Assembly: GCA_958405195.1 (NCBI GenBank)
Contig: CATYDM010000065.1
Location: 1 to 6,310 of the forward strand
From: an uncultured Collinsella sp.
GTDB taxonomy: Bacteria > Actinomycetota > Coriobacteriia > Coriobacteriales > Coriobacteriaceae
Direction: 5' to 3'
DNA: 6,310 nucleotides
A model generated the notes under the pieces. That model did not search any database and was not told the origin of the DNA. It saw only the letters and a program-made list of their open reading frames with translations. The translations under genes and the position numbers were made by a program. Of the stretch, positions 1 to 5,674 are shown piece by piece; the first letter of the stretch is position 1, and each line of letters starts with the position of its first letter.

Positions 1-185
1 GGGGGTTTCTTTGGTCCGCCCTTTTTTCCCGCGGGGGGGCGGGGTTGGGTTGTTTGGTTTGGGACGTCGGCCACCCCAAAAACAAAAACCAAGCACCCTG
101 CCCCGTCCCTCGTCCGTACGTATTCCCCGCTGAGCGAGCCATAGACGCCGCGCACCGATACGGTAAAGCGGCGGCTTGAAATTGG
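1..185. other. Low-complexity left edge; no supported gene
   Basis: Bases 1-60 are dominated by G and T runs and bases 74-110 by C and A runs, unlike the balanced coding DNA that follows. Both strands have reading frames that stay open here, but their translations are simple repeats of Gly, Pro, Lys and Arg with no family resemblance. I see no start with a ribosome binding site. The stretch may be an error-rich contig end or a degraded intergenic region. From about base 110 the composition becomes normal. A possible stem-loop lies at 147-175. Confidence 0.5.
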
Positions 186-194
186 TGCTATATT
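186..194 (+). promoter_or_regulatory. Extended -10 promoter candidate for the first gene
   Basis: TGC followed by TATATT (-10 hexamer at 189-194) fits the TGN extended -10 pattern recognised by the housekeeping sigma factor. No good -35 hexamer is seen 16-18 bases upstream; an extended -10 can work without one. Transcription would start near 200, giving a leader of about 30 bases before the ATG at 232. It could drive the small unknown gene and possibly the two regulators behind it. Motif reading only. Confidence 0.35.
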
Positions 195-231
195 CAGCTT
201 GAGTTGTTTAATGCTAGTACGGGAGGCTGAT

Positions 232-720
232 ATGGGGCTGTTCAAGAAGAAAAACCCGCAGGATGCCTTTGATCCCGATGTGTTTACCATCACGGATACG
301 ATTTTGGACCCGCCGCGGTTTACATTTTTGCCGGCTATCTATCAGGATGCCACGCGCCGCAAGTGGGCCGTGCATCAGCGCGGCGGCGAGCCGAAGATTT
401 TTGACTATGCGGACGTGTTGCAGTGCGAAGTGGCCGAGGCGGGCGATCCGGAGGCCGATGAAACGGTCTCTAAACAGGAATTTGCCCAGCGTATTCTGGC
501 AAATCCCGCTAAGGCGGCAAAAATGAACGCTGCCAAGCGTAATATGTGTCTTGGTATGGGCGTTGTTGTGGCGGTTCAGACGGGAAAAGACGAGGTTTCC
601 AAATTAGAGATTCCCGTTATGACCGACGAAGTCAAACGCGATTCAAGCCTATATAAGTCGTATCGGAATGTCGCCGAGAAGATCAAGGCCGAATTTGATG
701 CCATGGGAGGGCTGGCCTAA
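232..720 (+). CDS. Conserved-looking small soluble protein of unknown function
   Basis: A 162-residue protein with no signal peptide and no convincing membrane span. The ATG at 232 is chosen because a GGGAGG ribosome binding site (221-226) sits five bases before it; the in-frame TTG at 199 would add 11 residues and has no such site. The N-terminus (MGLFKKK) is basic. The middle has a beta-rich stretch around FDYADVLQCEVAEAG (about residues 57-71). The last third has a beta strand (KLEIPV) followed by a charged helix (YKSYRNVAEKIKAEFDAM). This strand/helix order loosely recalls the C-terminal part of DUF4428-type proteins, but the N-terminal zinc ribbon of that family is absent, so the likeness is weak. 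It lies 38 bases ahead of the first GntR gene and may be co-transcribed, though nothing ties it to sugar use. Real gene: confident; function: unknown. Confidence 0.75.
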   Translation: MGLFKKKNPQDAFDPDVFTITDTILDPPRFTFLPAIYQDATRRKWAVHQRGGEPKIFDYADVLQCEVAEAGDPEADETVSKQEFAQRILANPAKAAKMNAAKRNMCLGMGVVVAVQTGKDEVSKLEIPVMTDEVKRDSSLYKSYRNVAEKIKAEFDAMGGLA

Positions 721-758
721 TTTTGGCGGCATACGTTTCTGAATGAGGAGCCTCTGCA

Positions 759-1526
759 ATGGCAGGCGAATCTTATGCAATTCCCCCCAAAGATCGTGCT
801 GTTGAGGGAATTCTTTGGTATATCCAGCACCATCAGCTTGCCGGCGGCGATCGCCTGCCGGCCGAGCGCGTACTGTGCGAAGAGCTCGGCGTTTCGCGTA
901 CGGCGTTGCGCGCTGGTATCACGCGACTCATCTCGTGTGGAACGCTCGAGAGCCGTCGCGGATCGGGTACGTATGTGTGTCCTCCTAAGCCGCTGAACAT
1001 CTTCCAGGAAACGTATAACTTTTCCGACGCTGTGCGGACTGCCGGCCTGCATCCCTCTTCTCGTCTGGTTTTCACCGAGATCATCGAGGCGGATAAGACG
1101 CTTGCCGACAAGCTTGGGGTGGCTGTAGGCGCTCCTTTGCTCCGCATGCAGCGCGTTCGACTTATTGAGGGCGAGCCGGCGTCAATCGAGACGGCTCACG
1201 TTAACTTGTCCCTGTGCCCCGCGCTTCCCGATCACGATTTTGAGTGTGAGAGCCTTTACGATGTCTTGCTCAAAGAAGGCGGCGTGCGCGTTGAGCATGG
1301 ACGTGAGCATATCTCCATCTCGCGTTTGAACGCCGAAGAGGCCGAGCTGCTCCAACAAGAAGAGGGAACGCCGGTGTTCTATGAGAGCACGATAGAATTT
1401 GATAAGGACATGCGTTTTGTGGAGCATTGCAAATCGGTGATTTTGCCCACAAAGTTCCGCTTTGCCGATAACGGCGAAAAGAACGGCATGAGGAGCGTGG
1501 CAGGTGAACAATGGCTGAAACAGTAG
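759..1526 (+). CDS. GntR family transcriptional regulator, HutC/UTRA type (first of a tandem pair)
   Basis: A 255-residue DNA-binding regulator, normal length for the HutC subfamily. The winged helix-turn-helix covers about residues 10-75. The recognition segment is LPAERVLCEELGVSRTALRAG (start near residue 33), split here by its two parts LPAERVLCEELG and VSRTALRAG, and the wing ends with GSGTYV (68-73). The UTRA effector-binding domain follows (about 85-230), with the family's typical L-x-R-x-x-R stretch (LLRMQRVRL) and a PASIETAHV segment. GAGGAG at 745-750 lies eight bases before the ATG and fixes the start. The stop lies 13 bases beyond the next gene's ATG, so the two regulators are translationally linked. 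UTRA domains bind small ligands, often phosphosugars or amines, and usually act as repressors released by ligand. Here the ligand is likely a substrate or intermediate of the PTS/SIS operon downstream; this last step is inference. Confidence 0.9.
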   Translation: MAGESYAIPPKDRAVEGILWYIQHHQLAGGDRLPAERVLCEELGVSRTALRAGITRLISCGTLESRRGSGTYVCPPKPLNIFQETYNFSDAVRTAGLHPSSRLVFTEIIEADKTLADKLGVAVGAPLLRMQRVRLIEGEPASIETAHVNLSLCPALPDHDFECESLYDVLLKEGGVRVEHGREHISISRLNAEEAELLQQEEGTPVFYESTIEFDKDMRFVEHCKSVILPTKFRFADNGEKNGMRSVAGEQWLKQ

Positions 1527-2224
1527 ATGCCACCCCGGTTTATATGCGCATTCGACGCCGCATCGAGGAGCGTATCGAGCGCGGTATATATCCCACGGGT
1601 TCCATGATTCCGTCCGAAAAAGACCTCGCCGAGGAATTTGGTACGACACGCTTGACCATCCGAAGCGCTGTCGATGAGCTGGTTCGGCGCGGGCAGATTC
1701 GCCGTGTTCGGGGAAAAGGTGCCTTTGTGGCGCAGAAAGTACCTGCTTTTTTTGAACGCACGGTCGGTTTCCGTGAATCGGTCCGTGCTTCGGGCGGCGA
1801 GCCGTCCGTCCGTATTCTCGCGCGTTCCAAGCGTTATGCGGGGCCATATTACGCCGACCTGTTTGGCATCGCCGAGGACGACCTGCTCTATTCCGTTCGA
1901 CGCCTGAACTGCATAAACAGTAGCCCCGTATCGATTGAGACGGCGCTGATTCCCTGCCTGCTGTTCCCAACCATCGAAGATATTGACGTGTCGGTCTTCA
2001 GTTTGTACGAGACCTATGAGATGTTGGGCCGAAAGCCGGTCATGGCACAGGAAAAGCTCGATATCGAAGCGCTGGGCGCACGAGATGCCGGCCTGCTTGG
2101 ACTGGAGCAGGGCGATCTTGCCTTGACGCTTGAGTGCGTGAGCTTCGATGCGAGCGGCCAAGCGATCGAGTACGTCAAGTCGTTTAACCGCGGTGATGCG
2201 GGTGGATATACCTATACGTACTAG
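1511..2224 (+). CDS. GntR family transcriptional regulator, HutC/UTRA type (second of a tandem pair)
   Basis: A 237-residue regulator with the same architecture as its neighbour but clearly different sequence. The winged helix-turn-helix is at about residues 10-75, with helix-turn-helix part IPSEKDLAEEFG / TTRLTIRSAVDEL (33-57) and wing GKGAFV (68-73). The UTRA domain covers about 85-228 and includes LLYSVRRLN and PVSIETALIP. Its ATG lies inside the end of the preceding gene (16-base overlap), with AGGTG at 1502-1506 as a modest ribosome binding site, so translational coupling is likely. The C-terminus YIYTY-like end (GGYTYTY) is aromatic. It stands directly before the 195-base control region of the SIS/PTS genes, making it the most natural candidate for the local repressor. 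Having two different UTRA regulators side by side suggests two ligands or two operators rather than redundancy; that is inference. Confidence 0.9.
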   Translation: MAETVDATPVYMRIRRRIEERIERGIYPTGSMIPSEKDLAEEFGTTRLTIRSAVDELVRRGQIRRVRGKGAFVAQKVPAFFERTVGFRESVRASGGEPSVRILARSKRYAGPYYADLFGIAEDDLLYSVRRLNCINSSPVSIETALIPCLLFPTIEDIDVSVFSLYETYEMLGRKPVMAQEKLDIEALGARDAGLLGLEQGDLALTLECVSFDASGQAIEYVKSFNRGDAGGYTYTY

Positions 2225-2251
2225 CTGGTTTTTTTGCATAACGGGCTGAAA

Positions 2252-2283
2252 AGCTGACGGAATTTTGATTCGTTGGGTCAGCT
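2252..2283 (+). promoter_or_regulatory. Inverted repeat / hairpin in the control region
   Basis: AGCTGAC (2252-2258) pairs perfectly with GTCAGCT (2277-2283). Inside the loop a second small stem, GAAT (2260-2263) with ATTC (2268-2271), closes on TTTG. No U-tract follows on the + strand, so it is not a standard terminator for the upstream regulator gene. It directly abuts the GTATATAC operator candidate. It may be a protein-binding dyad or an RNA structure. Confidence 0.35.
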
Positions 2284-2292
2284 GTATATACA
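2265..2292 (+). promoter_or_regulatory. Candidate promoter with embedded HutC-type operator
   Basis: TGTATATACA (2283-2292) is a perfect 10-base palindrome whose core GTATATAC (2284-2291) matches GT-N-TA-N-AC, the operator consensus described for the HutC subfamily of GntR regulators. TTGATT (2265-2270) and TATACA (2287-2292), 16 bases apart, can be read as -35 and -10 boxes. The operator would then cover the -10, a classic repression geometry. Both UTRA regulators just upstream belong to that subfamily. The operator match is direct; the promoter boxes are only partial matches. The leader to the ATG at 2420 would be about 120 bases. Confidence 0.45.
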
Positions 2293-2349
2293 ACCTTACA
2301 GGGCTCAAAATCGACCGTTCGCCGAAGGGAATAAATTAATCGACAAAGA

Positions 2350-2398
2350 GGTATCAAAAAGCCGTAACCTGTAATCGTGATTGGTATCAAATACTAAT
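2350..2398 (+). promoter_or_regulatory. GGTATCAAA direct repeats, one within a 19-base dyad
   Basis: GGTATCAAA occurs at 2350-2358 and again at 2383-2391, 33 bases apart (about three helical turns). The second copy forms part of ATTGGTATCAAATACTAAT (2380-2398), an inverted repeat of ATTGGTAT with ATACTAAT around CAA, with one mismatched pair. It lies between the candidate promoter and the ribosome binding site of the first SIS gene. It suits a second operator, possibly for the other GntR protein. Pattern evidence only. Confidence 0.4.
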
Positions 2399-2419
2399 GA
2401 TTTGTTGCGAGGTGAGACG

Positions 2420-3535
2420 ATGAAGATGCTCGATTACGTTCAACTCGCCCATGTGCGTATGGGAGAGAACCTCGAGCGTTCGTCTGAGCTGGTAGCGCAG
2501 CTCGTTGATATTTTCCAGTCCGGTTCTTTTGACGCGCTGCGCATCGTTGCTTCGGGTTCGTCGCGCCATGCCGCCGATTGCGCCCGCGATTACCTGCAAG
2601 ATGCGCTGCAGATGCAGGTGTCCGTTGTGACGCCCGAGGCCTTCGTCGATTTTGAACACACCTATCCGCAGCATGCGCTCAACATCGCCGTCTCGCAGAG
2701 TGGTTATTCGACCAATACGGTCGCGGCGCTCGATTACATGCGCGCACACGATATGGCTGCAGTTGCGCTCACGGCAAACGTCGAGGCACCCATCAAGGAG
2801 CACGCTGACATCGTTCTTGACTACGGTGTGGGCGTCGAGTCGGTGGACTTTGTGACGCTGGGCGTCGAGGTCCTCGTTGAGTACCTGGTGCTCTTTGGTA
2901 TTTACGGCGGTCAGGCGCGCGGAACGATTGACGCCAAGGGCGTTGCCCAGCGTCTTGACGACCTGCGCGAGGCTATCCATGCCAATGCCGTGATGTGCAA
3001 GACTGCCGGGGCATATGTCCAAGACCGCATGCTCGAGCTTTCTGAGCACATGCCCGCCATGGTCGTCGGCAACGGCCCCAACTATGGCGTTGCCGAAGAG
3101 GCAGCGCTCAAGCTGAGCGAGACCATCAAGATTCCTGCCATGCATCACGAAGGCGAGGAGTTCGTCCACGGTCCCGAGATGCAGATCGTTCCGGGCTATC
3201 TGGTGTTTATTGTCGACGATCCGCAGGGGTCGGAGCGTCTTGCGAATATCGCCGATGCGCTATCGAACGTTACGACAAAAACGGTGCTGCTCACGGCCCA
3301 TCCCAGGGGTAGGGCTCACGAGGTTGCGGTGCCTCAGGTGGCTCCGCTGCTCAGCGCGATTCCCAATCTTGTGTTCTTCCAGACGATTGCGGCAATGATC
3401 GCCGAGCGTCTGAAGTCATGGGACGTGCACCCGTATCTCGATGCCGTCTCCAAGCAAATGGAGGTCAAGGCAGAGGGCTACGAAGAGTCAGTCAATGCGC
3501 TTAAGGCCAAAGCGGCTGAGTGTTACGGAATGTAA
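2420..3535 (+). CDS. SIS-domain sugar-phosphate isomerase/deglycase (GlmS isomerase-like; GfrE-like candidate)
   Basis: A 371-residue cytoplasmic protein with two SIS (sugar isomerase) domains, the length of the GlmS isomerase half and lacking the glutaminase domain. The first SIS domain has a phosphosugar site at ASGSS (44-48) and SQSGYSTNT (92-100), the latter nearly the GlmS SQSG-x-(S/T)-x-x-T motif. The second domain contains NGPNYGVAEEAALKLSE followed by EGEEFVHGPEM. Glu234 and His250 are 16 residues apart, the spacing of the catalytic Glu/His pair in GlmS and in FrlB/FraB deglycases. The ATG at 2420 follows GAGGTGAG (2409-2416); an in-frame TTG at 2381 would add 13 residues but lies inside the operator-like dyad. 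It heads an operon with a second SIS enzyme and a mannose-family PTS. By analogy with the Salmonella gfr operon, it may cleave glucoselysine-6-phosphate or a related glycated amine. A ketohexosamine-phosphate isomerase role is the main alternative. Confidence 0.85.
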   Translation: MKMLDYVQLAHVRMGENLERSSELVAQLVDIFQSGSFDALRIVASGSSRHAADCARDYLQDALQMQVSVVTPEAFVDFEHTYPQHALNIAVSQSGYSTNTVAALDYMRAHDMAAVALTANVEAPIKEHADIVLDYGVGVESVDFVTLGVEVLVEYLVLFGIYGGQARGTIDAKGVAQRLDDLREAIHANAVMCKTAGAYVQDRMLELSEHMPAMVVGNGPNYGVAEEAALKLSETIKIPAMHHEGEEFVHGPEMQIVPGYLVFIVDDPQGSERLANIADALSNVTTKTVLLTAHPRGRAHEVAVPQVAPLLSAIPNLVFFQTIAAMIAERLKSWDVHPYLDAVSKQMEVKAEGYEESVNALKAKAAECYGM

Positions 3536-3545
3536 GCGGGTTTTG

Positions 3546-3559
3546 ATGCCCGTTGGCAT
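3546..3559 (+). other. Intercistronic hairpin between the two SIS genes
   Basis: ATGCC (3546-3550) and GGCAT (3555-3559) form a perfect 5-base-pair stem with loop CGTT in the 60-base gap. No U-tract follows, so it is not a terminator. It may protect or process the transcript between the two enzyme genes. Confidence 0.3.
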
Positions 3560-3582
3560 GGGGGATGTGGAAACAACCCCAG

Positions 3583-3589
3583 AAAGGAG
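3583..3589 (+). promoter_or_regulatory. Strong ribosome binding site of the second SIS gene
   Basis: AAAGGAG lies six bases before the ATG at 3596 and is close to the ideal anti-16S pairing. It decides that start over nearby out-of-frame ATGs. Together with the strongly biased codons of the gene, it points to high translation. Confidence 0.7.
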
Positions 3590-3595
3590 AGACAA

Positions 3596-4657
3596 ATGAA
3601 GGAAACCGAGAAGATCGAGATCATGCATTTCGACCAGGAGGGCTATCTCGAGGACGGCAAGGCGCTCTACGAGACCGGCAAGAAGATGACCGCGCTCGCC
3701 GACAAGGTCGCCGACGAGGGCTACGACGCCGTGTTCCTGATGGGCGTCGGCGGCACCTGGGACGAGCTCATGCAGCTCGAGTACCTCATGAACAAGTTCG
3801 GCGACCGCGACCTCGAGGTCTACCTGATCCACGCCGCCGAGTGGGACGTCTCCGGCCACAAGCGCATGACCGAGAAGTCCGTCGTGCTCACCGCCTCCGA
3901 GTCCGGCACCACCCCCGAGGTCCTCGAGGCCGTCAAGAAGATGAAGGACATGGGCGTGCGCGTCTACGCCATGACCAAGCCCGAGGGCCCCATCGGCCAG
4001 GCTGTCGGTGCCGAGAACTGCGTTGCCATGGCTTCTGATCATGGTTCGGGCGGCTGCGAGAAGGGCTACTACCTCGCCGACTGCTTCGGCCTGCGCCTGC
4101 TCAACCGCCGCGGCTGCTTCCCCAAGTTCGACCTGTTCATCGAGCAGACCAAGGACATCTGGAAGGACATGCTCGACATCCGCAAGCGCTTCGAGCCGCG
4201 CGCCGAGGAGCTCGCCAAGAAGTACGCCCTGGCCCCCTACACCATGTTCATCGGCTCCGGCGCCCTGTGGGGCGAGACCATCCTCTTCTCGATGTGCATC
4301 CTGGAGGAGATGCAGTGGAAGCGCACCCGCTACATCACCTCGGCCGACTTCTTCCACGGCACCCTCGAGCTCGTGGAGCCGGGCGTCCCGGTCTTCCTGT
4401 TCATGGGCGAGGACGAGAACCGCAAGCTCGACGAGCGCGTCCGCGCGTTCCTGACCCGCGGCGTGACCGGCGACACCGACATCAACATCATCGACACCGC
4501 CGAGTTCGCGATCCCCGGCCTTGACGACGAGTTCCGCGTCATCGTCTCCCCGTGGATTCTGACGGTGCTCGTGACCGACCGCCTGGCTCGCTACTACGAG
4601 ACGGTCACCAAGCACAACCTCAAGTATCGTCGCTACTATCACCAGTTCGACTACTAA
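3596..4657 (+). CDS. FrlB/FraB-family SIS-domain deglycase (fructoselysine-6-phosphate deglycase-like)
   Basis: A 353-residue cytoplasmic enzyme, close to the roughly 340 residues of E. coli FrlB. It has two SIS domains. MGVGGTWDE (49-57) and SESGTTPE (101-108) form the phosphosugar site. SGALWGETILFSMCILEEMQW (split: SGALWGETI and ILEEMQW) and DFFHGTLELVEPGVP follow. Glu238 and His254 are 16 residues apart, matching the catalytic pair of FraB and its relatives. The segments LELVEPGVPVFLFMGEDE and the tail RRYYHQFDY resemble E. coli FrlB (recalled sequence: LEIVEPGVPFLFLLGNDE and RRYYGGLVEY). Such enzymes split a 6-phosphorylated Amadori product into glucose-6-phosphate and the free amine or amino acid. 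It sits 60 bases after the first SIS gene and 46 bases before the PTS EIIA gene, so it is surely part of the same operon. Its codons end almost only in C or G, more than its neighbours. Family: confident; exact substrate (fructoselysine, glucoselysine, fructose-asparagine or other) unproven. Confidence 0.85.
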   Translation: MKETEKIEIMHFDQEGYLEDGKALYETGKKMTALADKVADEGYDAVFLMGVGGTWDELMQLEYLMNKFGDRDLEVYLIHAAEWDVSGHKRMTEKSVVLTASESGTTPEVLEAVKKMKDMGVRVYAMTKPEGPIGQAVGAENCVAMASDHGSGGCEKGYYLADCFGLRLLNRRGCFPKFDLFIEQTKDIWKDMLDIRKRFEPRAEELAKKYALAPYTMFIGSGALWGETILFSMCILEEMQWKRTRYITSADFFHGTLELVEPGVPVFLFMGEDENRKLDERVRAFLTRGVTGDTDINIIDTAEFAIPGLDDEFRVIVSPWILTVLVTDRLARYYETVTKHNLKYRRYYHQFDY

Positions 4658-4703
4658 AGAAAACGGGTGCGGGAACGTGCCGGGCTATTGAGAGGAACAC
4701 AGA

Positions 4704-5123
4704 ATGAGACAGTACATCATCGCCAGCCATGCGCACTTCGCCACCGGCATCAAGGAGAGCGTCGAGCTGCTCTCGGGCGCTCGCGACAACGTCCACGATC
4801 TTTCGATGTTCGTCGATGGCCGCATGGACGTGGCCGAGGAGGCCCAAAAACTGCTGGCAGGCATGTCTGCCGACGATGATGTCGTTGTCTGCACCGACCT
4901 CTTTGGCGGTAGCGTTAACAACGAGTTCACCAAGATCGTCCAGACGCGTCCCCGCACGTACCTCGTTACCAACATGAACCTTCCTCTGCTCATCCAGCTG
5001 CTGTTCTCTGACGAGTCGGCGCCGGTTGAGGAGACGATTCGCGCCATCGTCGCTGCGGACGATACGCGCGTGAAGTTTGTCAACGATCTTTTGGTCGATG
5101 ACGACGAGGAAGAAGAGTTCTAA
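4704..5123 (+). CDS. PTS mannose-family EIIA component
   Basis: A 139-residue cytoplasmic phosphocarrier of the mannose/fructose/sorbose PTS family, usual length. It accepts phosphate from HPr and passes it to EIIB. The N-terminal strand ends in ASHAHFATG, where His9 is the expected phosphorylated histidine (family pattern SHG-x-(F/L)-A-x-G). CTDLFGGSVNNEF (about 62-74) matches the family's D-L-F-G-G-S-x-x-N motif. AGAGGA at 4691-4696 precedes the ATG by seven bases. The gene lies between the FrlB-like enzyme and EIIB. The protein ends in an unusual acidic tail (DDDEEEEF, 132-139). Sugar specificity cannot be told from EIIA. Confidence 0.9.
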   Translation: MRQYIIASHAHFATGIKESVELLSGARDNVHDLSMFVDGRMDVAEEAQKLLAGMSADDDVVVCTDLFGGSVNNEFTKIVQTRPRTYLVTNMNLPLLIQLLFSDESAPVEETIRAIVAADDTRVKFVNDLLVDDDEEEEF

Positions 5124-5143
5124 TCCGCAGCACCTACTGACAC

Positions 5144-5156
5144 GCCGTATGACGGC
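5144..5156 (+). other. Intercistronic hairpin between EIIA and EIIB
   Basis: GCCGT (5144-5148) pairs with ACGGC (5152-5156) around an ATG loop, in the 57-base gap. There is no U-tract. It is a weak candidate RNA element. Confidence 0.25.
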
Positions 5157-5180
5157 ACAAGACCTTTGGGGGGTCACATT

Positions 5181-5663
5181 ATGATTCAGCTACTTCGCGT
5201 TGACCATCGCCTGCTTCATGGCCAGGTCGCAGTTTCCTGGGTTCAGGGCCTTGGCTCCAACTGCATCTTCTGCGTGGGCGATAAGGTCGCTAACGACCCG
5301 GTGTGGAAGACGACGCTCAAGATGGGCAAGCCTGCCGGCTGCAAGCTCGTCATCAAAGATATGAAGCATGCAATCGAAGCTATCAACTCGGGCGTGACCG
5401 ACAAATACAAGATGATCATCTGCGTCGCCACTATCGCTGAGGCAAAGCAGCTTGTTGAGGGCTGCCCGCAGATCAAGTCGGTCAACTTGGGTAACACCAA
5501 GCCCAAGGACGAGAAGCGTCCCGACGCTCGTCAGGTCTCTCGTCAGATCTTCCTGACCGCGGCCGAGGAAGCCGATGTGCGCGAGATGCTGGATCGTGGC
5601 GTTGAGGTCGAGATTCGACCCCTGGCCGATGACCCCAAGGTTGACTGTGCCAGCGTGCTTTAG
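5181..5663 (+). CDS. PTS mannose-family EIIB component
   Basis: A 160-residue cytoplasmic EIIB of the mannose/fructose/sorbose family, typical length. The N-terminus MIQLLRVDHRLLHGQVAVSW (exactly the start of the protein) holds the active-site His13 in the conserved R-L-(I/L)-H-G-Q-V motif. This His takes phosphate from EIIA and delivers it to the incoming sugar at EIIC/EIID. VNLGNTKPKD (about 100-109) fits the conserved region of the family. The ATG at 5181 is chosen over the in-frame TTG at 5166 because a G-rich site (5168-5173) lies seven bases before it and the family starts exactly here. Gaps of 57 and 58 bases separate it from EIIA and EIIC, both on the same strand. Confidence 0.92.
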   Translation: MIQLLRVDHRLLHGQVAVSWVQGLGSNCIFCVGDKVANDPVWKTTLKMGKPAGCKLVIKDMKHAIEAINSGVTDKYKMIICVATIAEAKQLVEGCPQIKSVNLGNTKPKDEKRPDARQVSRQIFLTAAEEADVREMLDRGVEVEIRPLADDPKVDCASVL

Positions 5664-5674
5664 GCGTTTAAATT

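Noticed and set aside
52..90. G/T-rich then C/A-rich stretches as a terminator stem
   Set aside because: Only short GGG/CCC and TTT/AAA pairs line up, with mismatches beyond; the region is low-complexity, so chance pairing is likely.
1..155. Open - strand frame running off the left edge, possible GTG start at 155
   Set aside because: No ribosome binding site, low-complexity translation and a probably error-rich sequence; too little to call a gene.
2229..2235. Run of seven T after the second GntR gene, possible terminator
   Set aside because: No stem ends directly before the run; the nearest inverted repeat (2252-2283) lies downstream of it.
2246..2260. Possible catabolite-repression (cre) site at TGAAAAGCTGACGG
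   Set aside because: Only the left half fits; the central CG and the right half of the consensus do not match.
1182..2308. Two - strand open frames (1182-1970 and 1379-2308)
   Set aside because: They are antisense to both GntR genes, which have clear winged-helix and UTRA domains, and show no recognisable domain themselves.
2387..3169. - strand open frame of 260 codons
   Set aside because: Antisense to the first SIS gene, whose catalytic and phosphosugar motifs are intact; no domain is recognisable in the reverse frame.
4008..4454. Alternative + strand frame of 148 codons
   Set aside because: The translation is almost only Ser, Ala, Arg, Pro and Thr, typical of a shifted frame in GC-rich coding DNA; the true frame has conserved SIS motifs.
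3488..4642. Long open frame on the - strand (384 codons)
   Set aside because: It lies antisense to the FrlB-like gene, is rich in Leu, Val, Gly, Asp and His as expected from reading biased codons backwards, and has no family match. It arises from the extreme C/G-ending codons of the true gene.
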